Shown: one piece after another, positions 41,485-50,760 of the stretch
Layout: each line of letters starts with the position of its first letter
How positions within the stretch are numbered: position 1 is the first letter of the stretch
Origin: Deltaproteobacteria bacterium
GTDB lineage: Bacteria > Desulfobacterota > Syntrophia > Syntrophales > UBA2210
Assembly (NCBI GenBank): GCA_019313905.1
Contig: JAFDAI010000005.1
Location: 1-64,000 of the forward strand
Reading direction: 5' to 3'
Length of the DNA: 64,000 bases
The notes under the pieces: generated by a model
Told to the model about the DNA's origin: nothing
Databases searched by the model: none
What the model saw: only the letters and a program-made list of their open reading frames with translations
Translations under genes and position numbers: made by a program

Positions 41485-42369
41485 ATGCCGGATATAACCA
41501 TCATTATCCCAGCATACCGCGAAGAAAAAGTGATTCCCGATGTCGTCGGAAGAATACTCCGCGTAATGGATGCGACGGGTCGGGATTATGAGATAATAGT
41601 GATAGATGACGGGTCAGACGATAAGACAGCCGCGGAGGCAGGAAGTGCCGGCGCTCGCGTAATATCCCACCCATACAATATCGGTAACGGAGCTGCGGTA
41701 AAGACCGGGATCAGAAACGCGAAGGGTAAGATTCTGGTCACACTTGACGGGGACGGCCAGCATTCGCCCGAAGACATACCCCGCCTGCTGGAAAAGATGG
41801 ATGCCTATGACATGGTGGTCGGCGCGCGAACGCGCGATTCGGAGGCCTCTTTCCACAGAACCATGGTAAACAGGATCTACAACTGGTTCGCCACATACAT
41901 GTGCAAACGCAGGATCGAAGACCTGACATCGGGTTTCAGGGCGATAAAAACGGACATTGCCAGCCGCTTTGTCTCCCTGCTGCCCAACACCTTTTCCTAT
42001 CCGACAACCATTACAATGGCAGTGGTACGCTCCGGATACAGTCTCGTGTACGTTCCGATAAAGACAACTCGCCGCGTGGGAAAAAGCAAAATCAAGCTGG
42101 TAAAAGACGGCTCCCGTTTTCTTTTGATCATTATCAAGATTGCCACACTTTTTTCACCCATGAGGATTTTTCTGCCCGTTAGTACGACCATGTTCCTTGC
42201 GGGACTGGGCTATGGTCTTTTCAAGATATTCTTCATAGGAGGACAGTACGGCCCTACCTCCGCCATGCTGATGACAGTAGCCGTTGTGATATTCATGGTG
42301 GGACTTGTATCAGAACAGGTGGCACAGTTGAGGTTTGACAGAGCAGAAATTTACGATGACAAAAATTGA
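41485..42369 (+). CDS. family 2 glycosyltransferase with C-terminal TM segments
   Basis: ITIIIPAYREEKVIPDVVGRILRVMDATGRDYEIIVIDDGSDDKTA...LVTLDGDGQHSPEDIPRL. Confidence 0.93.
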   Translation: MPDITIIIPAYREEKVIPDVVGRILRVMDATGRDYEIIVIDDGSDDKTAAEAGSAGARVISHPYNIGNGAAVKTGIRNAKGKILVTLDGDGQHSPEDIPRLLEKMDAYDMVVGARTRDSEASFHRTMVNRIYNWFATYMCKRRIEDLTSGFRAIKTDIASRFVSLLPNTFSYPTTITMAVVRSGYSLVYVPIKTTRRVGKSKIKLVKDGSRFLLIIIKIATLFSPMRIFLPVSTTMFLAGLGYGLFKIFFIGGQYGPTSAMLMTVAVVIFMVGLVSEQVAQLRFDRAEIYDDKN

Positions 42370-42413
42370 ACAACCTTTTCCTATATATTCACTTTCAGTG
42401 GAGTTGATCAATA

Positions 42414-43571
42414 GTGCTGTCTAAAAAGAATAACCTGCTTGTAACCACATCTACTTTCTGGAGATGGAAGGGTGATGTAATCCCCTCGTTTGTATATGAT
42501 CTAAGCAAACGTTTGGCAAAAGATTTTGATATTTGGGTGCTGGCTCCACATTCCAGGGGAGCGGCAATATCCGAACAATTGGACGGATTAAATATCTTCA
42601 GATACAAGTATTATTTTAACAAATATCAATACTTGGGTGAGAAAGCAATCCTTCCTAATTTAAGAAGAAATCCCTTTTTATGGCTACAGGTACCCTTTTT
42701 TCTTATTGCGCAATTACTTGCAATCAAAAAAATAGCGAAAAAACATAACATTTACCTTATACATGCTCATTGGATAATACCACAGGGGATCATAGCTGTT
42801 TTATATAAATTCTTCTTCAATAGAAATGTTAAGATAGTTGTTACAAGCCACGGAACTTTGAACAATATTGACCGCCTGACTGTTGTCAGTTCGGCTATAA
42901 AAGATGAAGTTGTGTCTTTAGGAATAAACAGAAATCTGCCTATTGATGTCGTACCGATGGGTGTTGATTTCTCACTCTTCAGTCCGGAACATTTTAACGA
43001 AAGCATAAAGAAAAAATATTCTATTAATGGCCCTTTTCTTCTTTTTGTAGGACGACTCTCTGAAAAAAAAGGCATTGAATATTTAATCAAGGCTATGCCC
43101 TCCATTCTCCTTGATTTTCCGGAGACAAAGCTGTTGATAATCGGCGAAGGAGAAAAAGAGTTTGATCTCAAGTCTCTTTCAGAAAAATTAAACCTAATGG
43201 ATAAATCGGTTATTTTTGCGGGTGCAATATCAAATGAGAATCTTCCTCAATATTATGCTACAGCGGATATTTTTATTAATCCCTCCTATTCTGAAGGATT
43301 CGGCCTTGTTTTTGTTGAAGCTATTGGTAGTGGGACCTACACAATTGGTACGGATTTGCCTGCCATATCAGATATTATAAAAGAAGGGAAAACGGGGTTC
43401 ATAGTAAAACAGAAAGATTCAGAACAGATTGCGGATAAGGTTAAATTCATTCTTTCAAACAAATCGAAACTCATAAATATAAAGCACAAGGCCAGGAAAA
43501 TAATAATTAAGAAGTTTGATTGGAATATTATTTCTAAAATATATAAACAAATATTAGCGTGTGTTAAATGA
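42414..43571 (+). CDS. glycosyltransferase family 4 (GT-B)
   Basis: LLFVGRLSEKKGIEYLIKAMPSIL...LLIIGEGEKEFDLKSL...INPSYSEGFGLVFVEAIGSGTYTIGTD. Confidence 0.93.
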   Translation: MLSKKNNLLVTTSTFWRWKGDVIPSFVYDLSKRLAKDFDIWVLAPHSRGAAISEQLDGLNIFRYKYYFNKYQYLGEKAILPNLRRNPFLWLQVPFFLIAQLLAIKKIAKKHNIYLIHAHWIIPQGIIAVLYKFFFNRNVKIVVTSHGTLNNIDRLTVVSSAIKDEVVSLGINRNLPIDVVPMGVDFSLFSPEHFNESIKKKYSINGPFLLFVGRLSEKKGIEYLIKAMPSILLDFPETKLLIIGEGEKEFDLKSLSEKLNLMDKSVIFAGAISNENLPQYYATADIFINPSYSEGFGLVFVEAIGSGTYTIGTDLPAISDIIKEGKTGFIVKQKDSEQIADKVKFILSNKSKLINIKHKARKIIIKKFDWNIISKIYKQILACVK

Positions 43572-43838
43572 GTTGCAATAATGTTTTCCGCAGAAAGGGA
43601 GAGCGGGGTTGAAGTCGTATAGAAACAATTTTTTGATTGATCGCATAAAAAACCCCTTAAAGCGATTTTATTGTCATGAAATACAAGGTTTCTCTTGAGT
43701 TTTCCGTCAATGCAAAACAGCAAAGAAGATTATCACAGACAAATTTTACTAAAGTGTAACATCGAATGACAGCGAGTTTTCTGTGTGCTGATTTTAAAAA
43801 GGAAAAGCTGAAATCAATTTTTCGGATAAGGTGGTAAT

Positions 43839-44720
43839 ATGAAAATAGAATATCAACTGATTAAAGATGGATTAATGATTATGAAAAGGTTTGGAATACG
43901 ACATGCCATACGAAGAACAAAAGACTTAATTCTAGTTAAAAAAGAAGAGAAAAGAAGGGCTAAGCTATATAATAAGATTAAGCCTGAGGGAACAATAATA
44001 AGAGAAATTATCGGCAGTAAGATGAAGCTGGATATGAGTGACCAGGGAATACATAGGGATTTGTTTCTAGATGGCATACGGGAACCGGTTGCAACAAAAC
44101 ATTTAATGGGTGTTCTGACAAAAAACGATGTGGTGTTGGATATAGGAGCAAATATAGGCTATTACACCCTCCTGGAAGCCAAACTATGTAAGAAGGTTTA
44201 TGCCGTTGAACCAGTCCTAAGTAATGTGGTTGTTCTCAAAGACAACATAAAGTTAAATCATTATAACAATGTGGAAGTTTCTAGTTTGGCCTTTGGTAAA
44301 GCCACAGGGATAGAAAAGATGTACTTGTCGCCAAAGAGTAATTGGCATAGCTTTTACCCGATAAAAAATATGGTTGGAGAAGCGAAAATCAACGTTGACA
44401 CCGTTGATAATTTTCTTAAAGACAGAGAAGATCCAACAATCGTAAGGATGGACGTTGAAGGATACGAATTGAACATATTGTATGGCATGACAGAGACTTT
44501 AAAAAAGATAGATAGATTATTCATGGAAATCCACGCTGATATAATGAGTCTGGAAGATACGAAAAGATTGATTGAGATATTAAACAGTGAAGGTTTCTTC
44601 CCGGAACTGATTATAAAATATGACAGACCAGGTCTAAGCAGGATCTTGCCTGACGATTATATTGGCAAAATTTATAAGGGAGATAAAGGTGGATACGAGG
44701 TTTTTTTCAGAAAAAAATAA
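43839..44720 (+). CDS. FkbM family methyltransferase
   Basis: VVLDIGANIGYYTLLEAKLCKKVYAVEPVLSNVVVLKDNIKLN...VRMDVEGYELNILYGM. Confidence 0.9.
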   Translation: MKIEYQLIKDGLMIMKRFGIRHAIRRTKDLILVKKEEKRRAKLYNKIKPEGTIIREIIGSKMKLDMSDQGIHRDLFLDGIREPVATKHLMGVLTKNDVVLDIGANIGYYTLLEAKLCKKVYAVEPVLSNVVVLKDNIKLNHYNNVEVSSLAFGKATGIEKMYLSPKSNWHSFYPIKNMVGEAKINVDTVDNFLKDREDPTIVRMDVEGYELNILYGMTETLKKIDRLFMEIHADIMSLEDTKRLIEILNSEGFFPELIIKYDRPGLSRILPDDYIGKIYKGDKGGYEVFFRKK

Positions 44721-44728
44721 ATAGTCGT

Positions 44729-45724
44729 TTGAAATTCAACCCCCTATGCCATTCCAATCTATATAAGAAAGTTGATATGAGAAAAAAACGCATATGGCCT
44801 CTTATCACAATAGTATCTATTGCGGCCTTAATAATAATATATATCTATCATCACCCTTATTCCCTTGAACCTTTTAAAGATGTTAGTCCCTCTATCCTCA
44901 TTTGTTTAATAATCAGCAGAATTTTGTTCCAAATAACAAACGGGCTTATATTGCGAGAAGTTGCATCCAAGTTTAATATAGTACTGACTATAAAGGAATG
45001 GTTTGGTCTTCCCTTTGTTACAGCCATGGGGAATTATATAACGCCCTTTTCCGGTGGTATGATTGCCCGGGCATCATATCTGAAGTACCGCCATAATTTC
45101 TCTTATGCGCAGTTTGTATCGGTTCTTGGAGCAAGCTTCCTGATATTCTTCTGGATAGCCGGCATGACAGGCATAATTACTCTTATATTGTCTCTTGAGA
45201 GGTCAGCGATCTACTGGCAGTTAATTTTCTTTTTTGGAGCGGTTGTCCTAAGCATTTCAATGGTCGCCATTCTCCCTTCTGTAAAGCTGCCCGGCAATAA
45301 CAGACTGTCAACACTTATAAATAACTCACTTGAAGGATGGGATTTCATAAAAAGCGACCTGTTTCTTTTAACCAAACTCGCCCTGTATACACTTGCAAAC
45401 ATTTTTATAAACGGGATCTCCTTCTGGCTGGCATTTGTTGCACTGTATGGAACTTCTTTATCAGTTGGAAAGGCTTTTCTAATCAGCCTGTTTTCGACCT
45501 TTTCCATTCTTGTGAGAATAACGCCTGGCAATTTAGGGGTTTTTGAGAGTATTGTCAGCCTTAGCTCTGGAATTTTAGGGGTTGGCGTTAGCCCTGGTTT
45601 AATGGTATCCCTGCTCATCAGGGCGGCTTCCATGATTCCTATCTTCACCCTGGGCCCGATCTTCAGTTTTGTGCTTACACGTGAATTAGCGGGTAATAAA
45701 AGAAGAAATGACGATGATAACTAA
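44729..45724 (+). CDS. polytopic membrane protein, lysylphosphatidylglycerol synthase TM region/UPF0104 (flippase-like)
   Basis: Multiple TM segments; FGLPFVTAMGNYITPFSGGMIARASYLKYRHNFSYAQFVSVLGASFL; LVRITPGNLGVFESIVSLSSGILGV. Confidence 0.82.
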   Translation: MKFNPLCHSNLYKKVDMRKKRIWPLITIVSIAALIIIYIYHHPYSLEPFKDVSPSILICLIISRILFQITNGLILREVASKFNIVLTIKEWFGLPFVTAMGNYITPFSGGMIARASYLKYRHNFSYAQFVSVLGASFLIFFWIAGMTGIITLILSLERSAIYWQLIFFFGAVVLSISMVAILPSVKLPGNNRLSTLINNSLEGWDFIKSDLFLLTKLALYTLANIFINGISFWLAFVALYGTSLSVGKAFLISLFSTFSILVRITPGNLGVFESIVSLSSGILGVGVSPGLMVSLLIRAASMIPIFTLGPIFSFVLTRELAGNKRRNDDDN

Positions 45725-47840
45725 AGACAATGGATTTGATCTGAATATCAGGTGGCGTTTTCCCAGCGGCAGGAGATATGCCTTCACATTTGCCGTGCTT
45801 TTCATATCTCTTATCATCATCTACGGGAACACTTTCCACGGTTCATGGCACTTTGATGACCACGTCAATATTGTCGAGAATAGGAATATTGAACTGAAAT
45901 CACTGTCCCTGAATGAAATGCAGAAGTCATTCTACGGCGTAGATTTTAGCCATGAAAAGATAAGTCGTCCCCTGTCATACCTGTCATTCGCTCTGAATTA
46001 TTACATAAGTGGCACGAATACTTTCGGATATCATGTCGTCAATTTCGCCATCCATTACCTGGCAGCGGTGTTTCTGTTTCTTCTTATATATAATACCCTG
46101 CGATTGCCTTTCCTGAACGAACGATACGGTAATATCGCCTATGCCGTCGCCCTTCTCTCCGCCTTTTTGTGGGCGACGCATCCCATACAGATTACTGCCG
46201 TGACCTATATCGTCCAGAGGATGGCAAGCATGGCCGCACTGTTTTACATCATGGCAATGTATCTCTATCTCAAGGCAAGAACAACTCATGGGAACAAACA
46301 GCGCATAGTTTTTGTCGCGCTGTGCTGCGTGACGGCGATCCTTTCTTTTGCAAGCAAGGAAAATGCTGCCATGCTTCCTCTCAGCATATTCCTCTACGAT
46401 CTGTTCCTGATACAGGGCCTGACACATGAAAATATAAAGAAAAACCTGAAGATAGCTTTAGTTCCTGTTATCGTAATCCTGCTGGTCACTCTTTTTTATG
46501 TTGATCTGCCATCTATCCTTGAAGGGTACAAGAACCGCCCATTTACACTCACGGAAAGGCTGCTTACCGAGCCGCGTGTCATCCTCTTCTATATTTCGCT
46601 TCTGCTCTATCCTGTCACATACCGATTTGCCCTGCTGCACGATTTTGGGGTCTCTGCTTCCCTGCTCACACCATGGGCCACTGTACCGGCCATATTGACT
46701 ATTACAATTATCATCGGCCTCGCACTGTGGCGATCACGGAAAAATCCACTGATCAGTTTCTGTGTCCTCTTTTTCTTTCTCAATCATATTATAGAAGGCT
46801 CCTTTATTCCCCTAGAGATTATCTACGAACACAGAAATTATCTCCCTTCAACTCTGCTGTTTGTACTGTTTTCCATCTTTATAATCAACGTCATTAATTA
46901 CTTCTCTTACAAAAAGAGTGTGCAATTCCTCATGGTATCCGGAATAATAATCCTTATGGTCTTCCAGGGCCATACCACATATTCTTACAACAAACTCTTC
47001 AGATCCGAATACATCAGGTTGCTCGATAATATCTCAAAGGCCCCTAACCTGAGTCGCCCTCACAACAATCTTGGAAGGTGGTACTGGGACAAAAATATCT
47101 ATTCAAAGGCATTCGAGGAAAGTAACGAAGCGCTTCGCCTTGACAACTATTCAAACCTGAGGCTGCCCGCTATCACACATGAGAATATCGGCATATATTA
47201 TCTGAGAACAGGCAGCTACGACAAAGCCATGGCACATTTCCTGGAGAGCGTCAGGATTTCCTCGGGAAACACCCATCCCCGCACGTACTTTGGCATTGCA
47301 ATGACAAATTATAGGATGGGCAATCTTAATGAGGCACAAAAGTACATAGAAGATGCCATCGCCATCCTGCCAGAAAGCGAGGAATACCGCGCGATACTCA
47401 GCATGATCCTTTTGAAATCCGGCGACATTGATGGGGCCATACTGGCCGCCGGAAAGGCCCTGGAACTCAAAGCGGATTATAATATTCCCCTGGTAATGCT
47501 TGCGGAGTCCTTCAGAAAAAAAGGAGACAACAAAAAGGCTGTTCGTTATTGGGAGGCATTTCTAAAAGAGAATCCCAGATATATCAAAGGCCATTTTGCC
47601 TTGGCCGAAGCGCTCTCAGTCACTGGTAATAAGAAAATGCTCAGCAAGATCATAGGGCGTTTGATGTATCTGAAGGGAGAAAAGAGTTATACTGAAATAA
47701 TACAGGAAGCAAACGGCAAGGATGACATCACACCTTATATCTGCGATCCGGATATACTGCTGCCTATTATCAGGAAAAGCCTTACCGATCAGGCAAAAGA
47801 TGTAAGTATGGAAGCACGCAGCCTCACCGGGAGCAAGTGA
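45708..47840 (+). CDS. membrane protein with C-terminal TPR repeats (TMTC/O-mannosyltransferase-like architecture)
   Basis: WHFDDHVNIVENRNIELKSL...RPLSYLSFALNYYISGTNTFGYHVVNFAIHYLAAVFLF; TPR-like repeats from about residue 440 to the C terminus. Confidence 0.8.
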   Translation: MTMITKDNGFDLNIRWRFPSGRRYAFTFAVLFISLIIIYGNTFHGSWHFDDHVNIVENRNIELKSLSLNEMQKSFYGVDFSHEKISRPLSYLSFALNYYISGTNTFGYHVVNFAIHYLAAVFLFLLIYNTLRLPFLNERYGNIAYAVALLSAFLWATHPIQITAVTYIVQRMASMAALFYIMAMYLYLKARTTHGNKQRIVFVALCCVTAILSFASKENAAMLPLSIFLYDLFLIQGLTHENIKKNLKIALVPVIVILLVTLFYVDLPSILEGYKNRPFTLTERLLTEPRVILFYISLLLYPVTYRFALLHDFGVSASLLTPWATVPAILTITIIIGLALWRSRKNPLISFCVLFFFLNHIIEGSFIPLEIIYEHRNYLPSTLLFVLFSIFIINVINYFSYKKSVQFLMVSGIIILMVFQGHTTYSYNKLFRSEYIRLLDNISKAPNLSRPHNNLGRWYWDKNIYSKAFEESNEALRLDNYSNLRLPAITHENIGIYYLRTGSYDKAMAHFLESVRISSGNTHPRTYFGIAMTNYRMGNLNEAQKYIEDAIAILPESEEYRAILSMILLKSGDIDGAILAAGKALELKADYNIPLVMLAESFRKKGDNKKAVRYWEAFLKENPRYIKGHFALAEALSVTGNKKMLSKIIGRLMYLKGEKSYTEIIQEANGKDDITPYICDPDILLPIIRKSLTDQAKDVSMEARSLTGSK

Positions 47841-47895
47841 CCACGAGAAATGAGTGGGTGTTGCGCAAAATTCTCTACGCTTAAACCCTCTTAAT

Positions 47896-47929
47896 AAAAT
47901 ACCCCACTGCAATCCATGGGGCATTTTAT
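47896..47929 (-). terminator. intrinsic terminator after the distal pilin
   Basis: aaaataccccactgcaatccatggggcatttta hairpin immediately after the stop codon. Confidence 0.75.
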
Positions 47930-48367
47930 CTAATATTGGGGTAACTCCCAATCCGCTGTCGCTGATCCTGTACGACCCGAGGAAATCGACCATACCGCTT
48001 TCACAGTAACAATACTGCTGGTATTCGTAAATATATAGTCAAAATCTTCACTACCTGGTGGATGAGCGGCGGAGGCGTCTTTCACCTGAGTTGCAGTAGG
48101 CGCGACACCATTTGACATCGCAAGCCTCGCAAATTCTAATGAGCAGGTCGACAGTCCAGCCGCGAGAGCGCCATCAACCGCAGTCTCATTGGCATCCTGG
48201 GTAAGATCCATGAATTTGGGTATCGCCACGGCTGCCAGAATGCCCAGTATGATCAAAACGGCTATGATCTCAATGAGGGTAAACCCTCCTATGCCTCCCG
48301 GCAAGGGAAGGTAGCTTTTGCCGATGGTACGGTGCGGCCGTTTTGCTGGAAAGTAGGATCGATTCAC
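47930..48367 (-). CDS. MshA-like type IV pilin (copy 1, long leader)
   Basis: GGFTLIEIIAVLIILGILAAVAIPKFMDLTQDANETAVDGALAAGLSTCSLEFARLAMSNGVAPTA; about 28 residues precede the predicted G|F cleavage site. Confidence 0.9.
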   Translation of the reverse strand: MNRSYFPAKRPHRTIGKSYLPLPGGIGGFTLIEIIAVLIILGILAAVAIPKFMDLTQDANETAVDGALAAGLSTCSLEFARLAMSNGVAPTATQVKDASAAHPPGSEDFDYIFTNTSSIVTVKAVWSISSGRTGSATADWELPQY

Positions 48368-48445
48368 TCTTTACTCCACCCAATAGAAGAAAAGCAGAAC
48401 TAAGGTGTGATTCCATCACAAAAGACAGTTGTTGCATTTATTTAA

Positions 48446-48480
48446 TAAAATGCCCCCGCGTTAGCCGCGGGGCATTTTAT
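48446..48480 (-). terminator. intrinsic terminator between the two pilins
   Basis: aaaatgcccccgcgttagccgcggggcatttta hairpin. Confidence 0.78.
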
Positions 48481-48501
48481 CGCATGCATTCATTCTAACT
48501 A

Positions 48502-48873
48502 TTAGGGCGCCTTCCAATTCCCAGTAACGGTTCCTGCGCTCGAGTCCGACCATGACACAGTCACAGTTACAACAGAACCGGCAGAAGCAAAACCGTAGTC
48601 AAAATCATCACTGCCTGGTGGATTAGCGGTGGCGGCTGTTACCACAGCGGCTGCAGTAGGCGCGACACCATTTGACATTGCAAGCCTCGCAAATTCTAAT
48701 GAGCAGGTCGACAGTCCAGCTGAAAGACCACCTTCGAGTGCTTTAGTATTGGCGTCACTCGTCAAACTCAAGAACTTCGGTACCGCCACCGCGGCGAGAA
48801 TGCCCAGGATGATCAGGACCGCGATGATTTCGATCAATGTAAAACCCTTCTGATTCCTCAACTTAATTTTCAT
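48502..48873 (-). CDS. MshA-like type IV pilin (copy 2, short leader)
   Basis: MKIKLRNQKGFTLIEIIAVLIILGILAAVAVPKFLSLTSDANTKALEGGLSAGLSTCSLEFARLAMSNGVAPTA. Confidence 0.92.
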   Translation of the reverse strand: MKIKLRNQKGFTLIEIIAVLIILGILAAVAVPKFLSLTSDANTKALEGGLSAGLSTCSLEFARLAMSNGVAPTAAAVVTAATANPPGSDDFDYGFASAGSVVTVTVSWSDSSAGTVTGNWKAP

Positions 48874-48948
48874 TTTGAAATCCTCCTTTTTTGAAATGGT
48901 TTTTTCATGGTTGTCTTAATATTCATAACATTTCATTTAAAAATATAA

Positions 48949-48964
48949 AGCATATTTCATGCCA
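48949..48964 (-). promoter_or_regulatory. candidate sigma-54 promoter for MshA-like pilin copy 2
   Basis: Minus strand TGGCATGAAATATGCT: TGGCAT -24, GG-N10-GC spacing, ATGC instead of TTGC at -12; about 76-91 nt upstream of the ATG. Confidence 0.65.
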
Positions 48965-49080
48965 CATCTGCCAATTTTTTGACTACCCCCTCCTTTCTTC
49001 TTTCTCGCCGTTGCATCTGCAACCTTCGTTCGCACTATTCCATACCATTGTTTATACTGCCACGCAACCCATTATGAAAC

Positions 49081-49213
49081 ATCCGTAAAAAGTCGTGAAC
49101 CGGGTCATTGTGAGAAGCGTAGCGACGAAGCAATCTAATGAATACAGATGGTTATAACGTACGAGATTGCTTCGCTCCGCTCGCAATGACAGCCTTTTCG
49201 ACTTTTGACGGAT
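49081..49213. repeat. MITE/REP-like palindromic element
   Basis: atccgtaaaaagtcg (49081-49095) pairs with cgacttttgacggat (49199-49213), one mismatch; inner arms tcattgtgagaagcgtagcgacgaagcaatct / agattgcttcgctccgctcgcaatga. Confidence 0.75.
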
Positions 49214-49386
49214 CTATCAATATTATTCCATAGACTCTTTCTGCCTCCCCTTTTTTCAACAATTATCCGGGGGATACGATCCCGATTTAATGAAACCAAA
49301 TTGGGTCACACCCCAAAAACAGGCATCCAATCTTTGTAAATACCCCTTTATCCCCACATGCAATGCTCCAAATAATGTAGCGTCAT

Positions 49387-50742
49387 CTACAAATTTTGTT
49401 GCTTTTTCAGCGAGGGTACTTCTATTTCATATTTTCTTATCCGATGCCAGAGGCTGCGTTCCTTTATGCCCAGCAATCTTGCCGCTTTTACCTGTTTACC
49501 ATCCGCCTTGACAAGGGCTTTGATTATCATATTCTTTTCCAATCTTTTTAACCTGCCGTCTATCGATATTCCCTCCTCCGGCAACTCATCATCGGATATT
49601 TGGCGATTATCCTCTTCCAGTATATTCACCGGCAGGTGTGAGGTCTCAATAACACCCGATTCTGTCATAAGCGCGGCCCGCTCTATCACATTTTGAAGCT
49701 CTCTCACATTACCGGGCCATGAATACGTTTTCAGGTGTTCCATGGCGTCCGGAGAAATTTTTACCGGCCTGGGTGCATCCTTCAAAAAATAATCAGTCAG
49801 GACGAATATATCCTTCCTTTTTCTGAGCGGAGGCAGTATAAGGGGAAAAACATTAAGCCGGTAATACAGATCCTCCCTGAATCTTCCATCCTTCACCATC
49901 TTGAAAAGATCTTTGTTGGTGGCGGCGATAAAGCGCACATCCACCCTTATGAGTTGATTACCGCCGAGCCGCTCAAATTCCTTCTCCTGCAATACGCGAA
50001 GCAGCTTTGCCTGGATTGCCAGGGACATATCCCCTATCTCGTCCAAAAAAATGGTGCCGCCATTGGCCAGCTCGAATTTCCCCTTCTTCCTCGCAGTCGC
50101 CCCTGTGAAAGCGCCTTTTTCATACCCGAAAAGCTCGCTTTCAAGAAGATCCCCGGGGATGGCGACGCAGTTAATCGTCACAAACGGCTTGCCTGCGCGA
50201 AGACTGTGCTTATAGATGCTCGTAGCGACAAGTTCCTTACCCGTGCCGCTTTCACCCATAATTAGGACCGTGGTATCAGTCGGGGCAACCTTAAGGATCT
50301 GGCTGAATACCCCACGTATGATTTTGCTCTGGCCGATCATCTCCGGAAAGAGTTTCTCTGCTTCAACTCTTCCCAATATATCAGTGATCTCCCTCAACAC
50401 CTGTCCGTAATGTCCGATGTCATCATCAGGTTTCTGTCTTTTTTCAGCAGCAACACCCCGGAATACCGGCAACTTTTCTGTTTCTTTAACAAATTGTTTC
50501 ACCGGCCTCAGTATGAGCCAGATCACTAGAAATCCACACAGGAAGGTAAGTACACTTATTCCGCCCCCCCATAAGAGGTGTGTTATTCCCAAGTGGTATG
50601 AACCGCTTGTCGTATGCAAGGCAATAATAAAAGACAGGATTGACATCCCGGAGAAGATACCGGGGATAATGATATAGAGGCTTATGCTGTATCTGGAACC
50701 GGCCGAGAAAGGTCTTCTGCCGGTTTTATCTGTCTGGGACAT
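49387..50742 (-). CDS. sigma-54-dependent transcriptional activator with N-terminal membrane segments (no receiver domain)
   Basis: Two hydrophobic segments ([43 protein letters not shown]) then [34 protein letters not shown] (GAFTGA loop), [12 protein letters not shown], and a FIS-type HTH ([22 protein letters not shown]). Confidence 0.94.
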   Translation of the reverse strand: MSQTDKTGRRPFSAGSRYSISLYIIIPGIFSGMSILSFIIALHTTSGSYHLGITHLLWGGGISVLTFLCGFLVIWLILRPVKQFVKETEKLPVFRGVAAEKRQKPDDDIGHYGQVLREITDILGRVEAEKLFPEMIGQSKIIRGVFSQILKVAPTDTTVLIMGESGTGKELVATSIYKHSLRAGKPFVTINCVAIPGDLLESELFGYEKGAFTGATARKKGKFELANGGTIFLDEIGDMSLAIQAKLLRVLQEKEFERLGGNQLIRVDVRFIAATNKDLFKMVKDGRFREDLYYRLNVFPLILPPLRKRKDIFVLTDYFLKDAPRPVKISPDAMEHLKTYSWPGNVRELQNVIERAALMTESGVIETSHLPVNILEEDNRQISDDELPEEGISIDGRLKRLEKNMIIKALVKADGKQVKAARLLGIKERSLWHRIRKYEIEVPSLKKQQNL

Positions 50743-50760
50743 GTTTTTTTAATCACTTTA

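Noticed and set aside
43572-43838. Possible degraded gene between GT4 and FkbM genes
   Set aside because: No recognisable peptide in any frame by eye; AT-rich intergenic sequence only.
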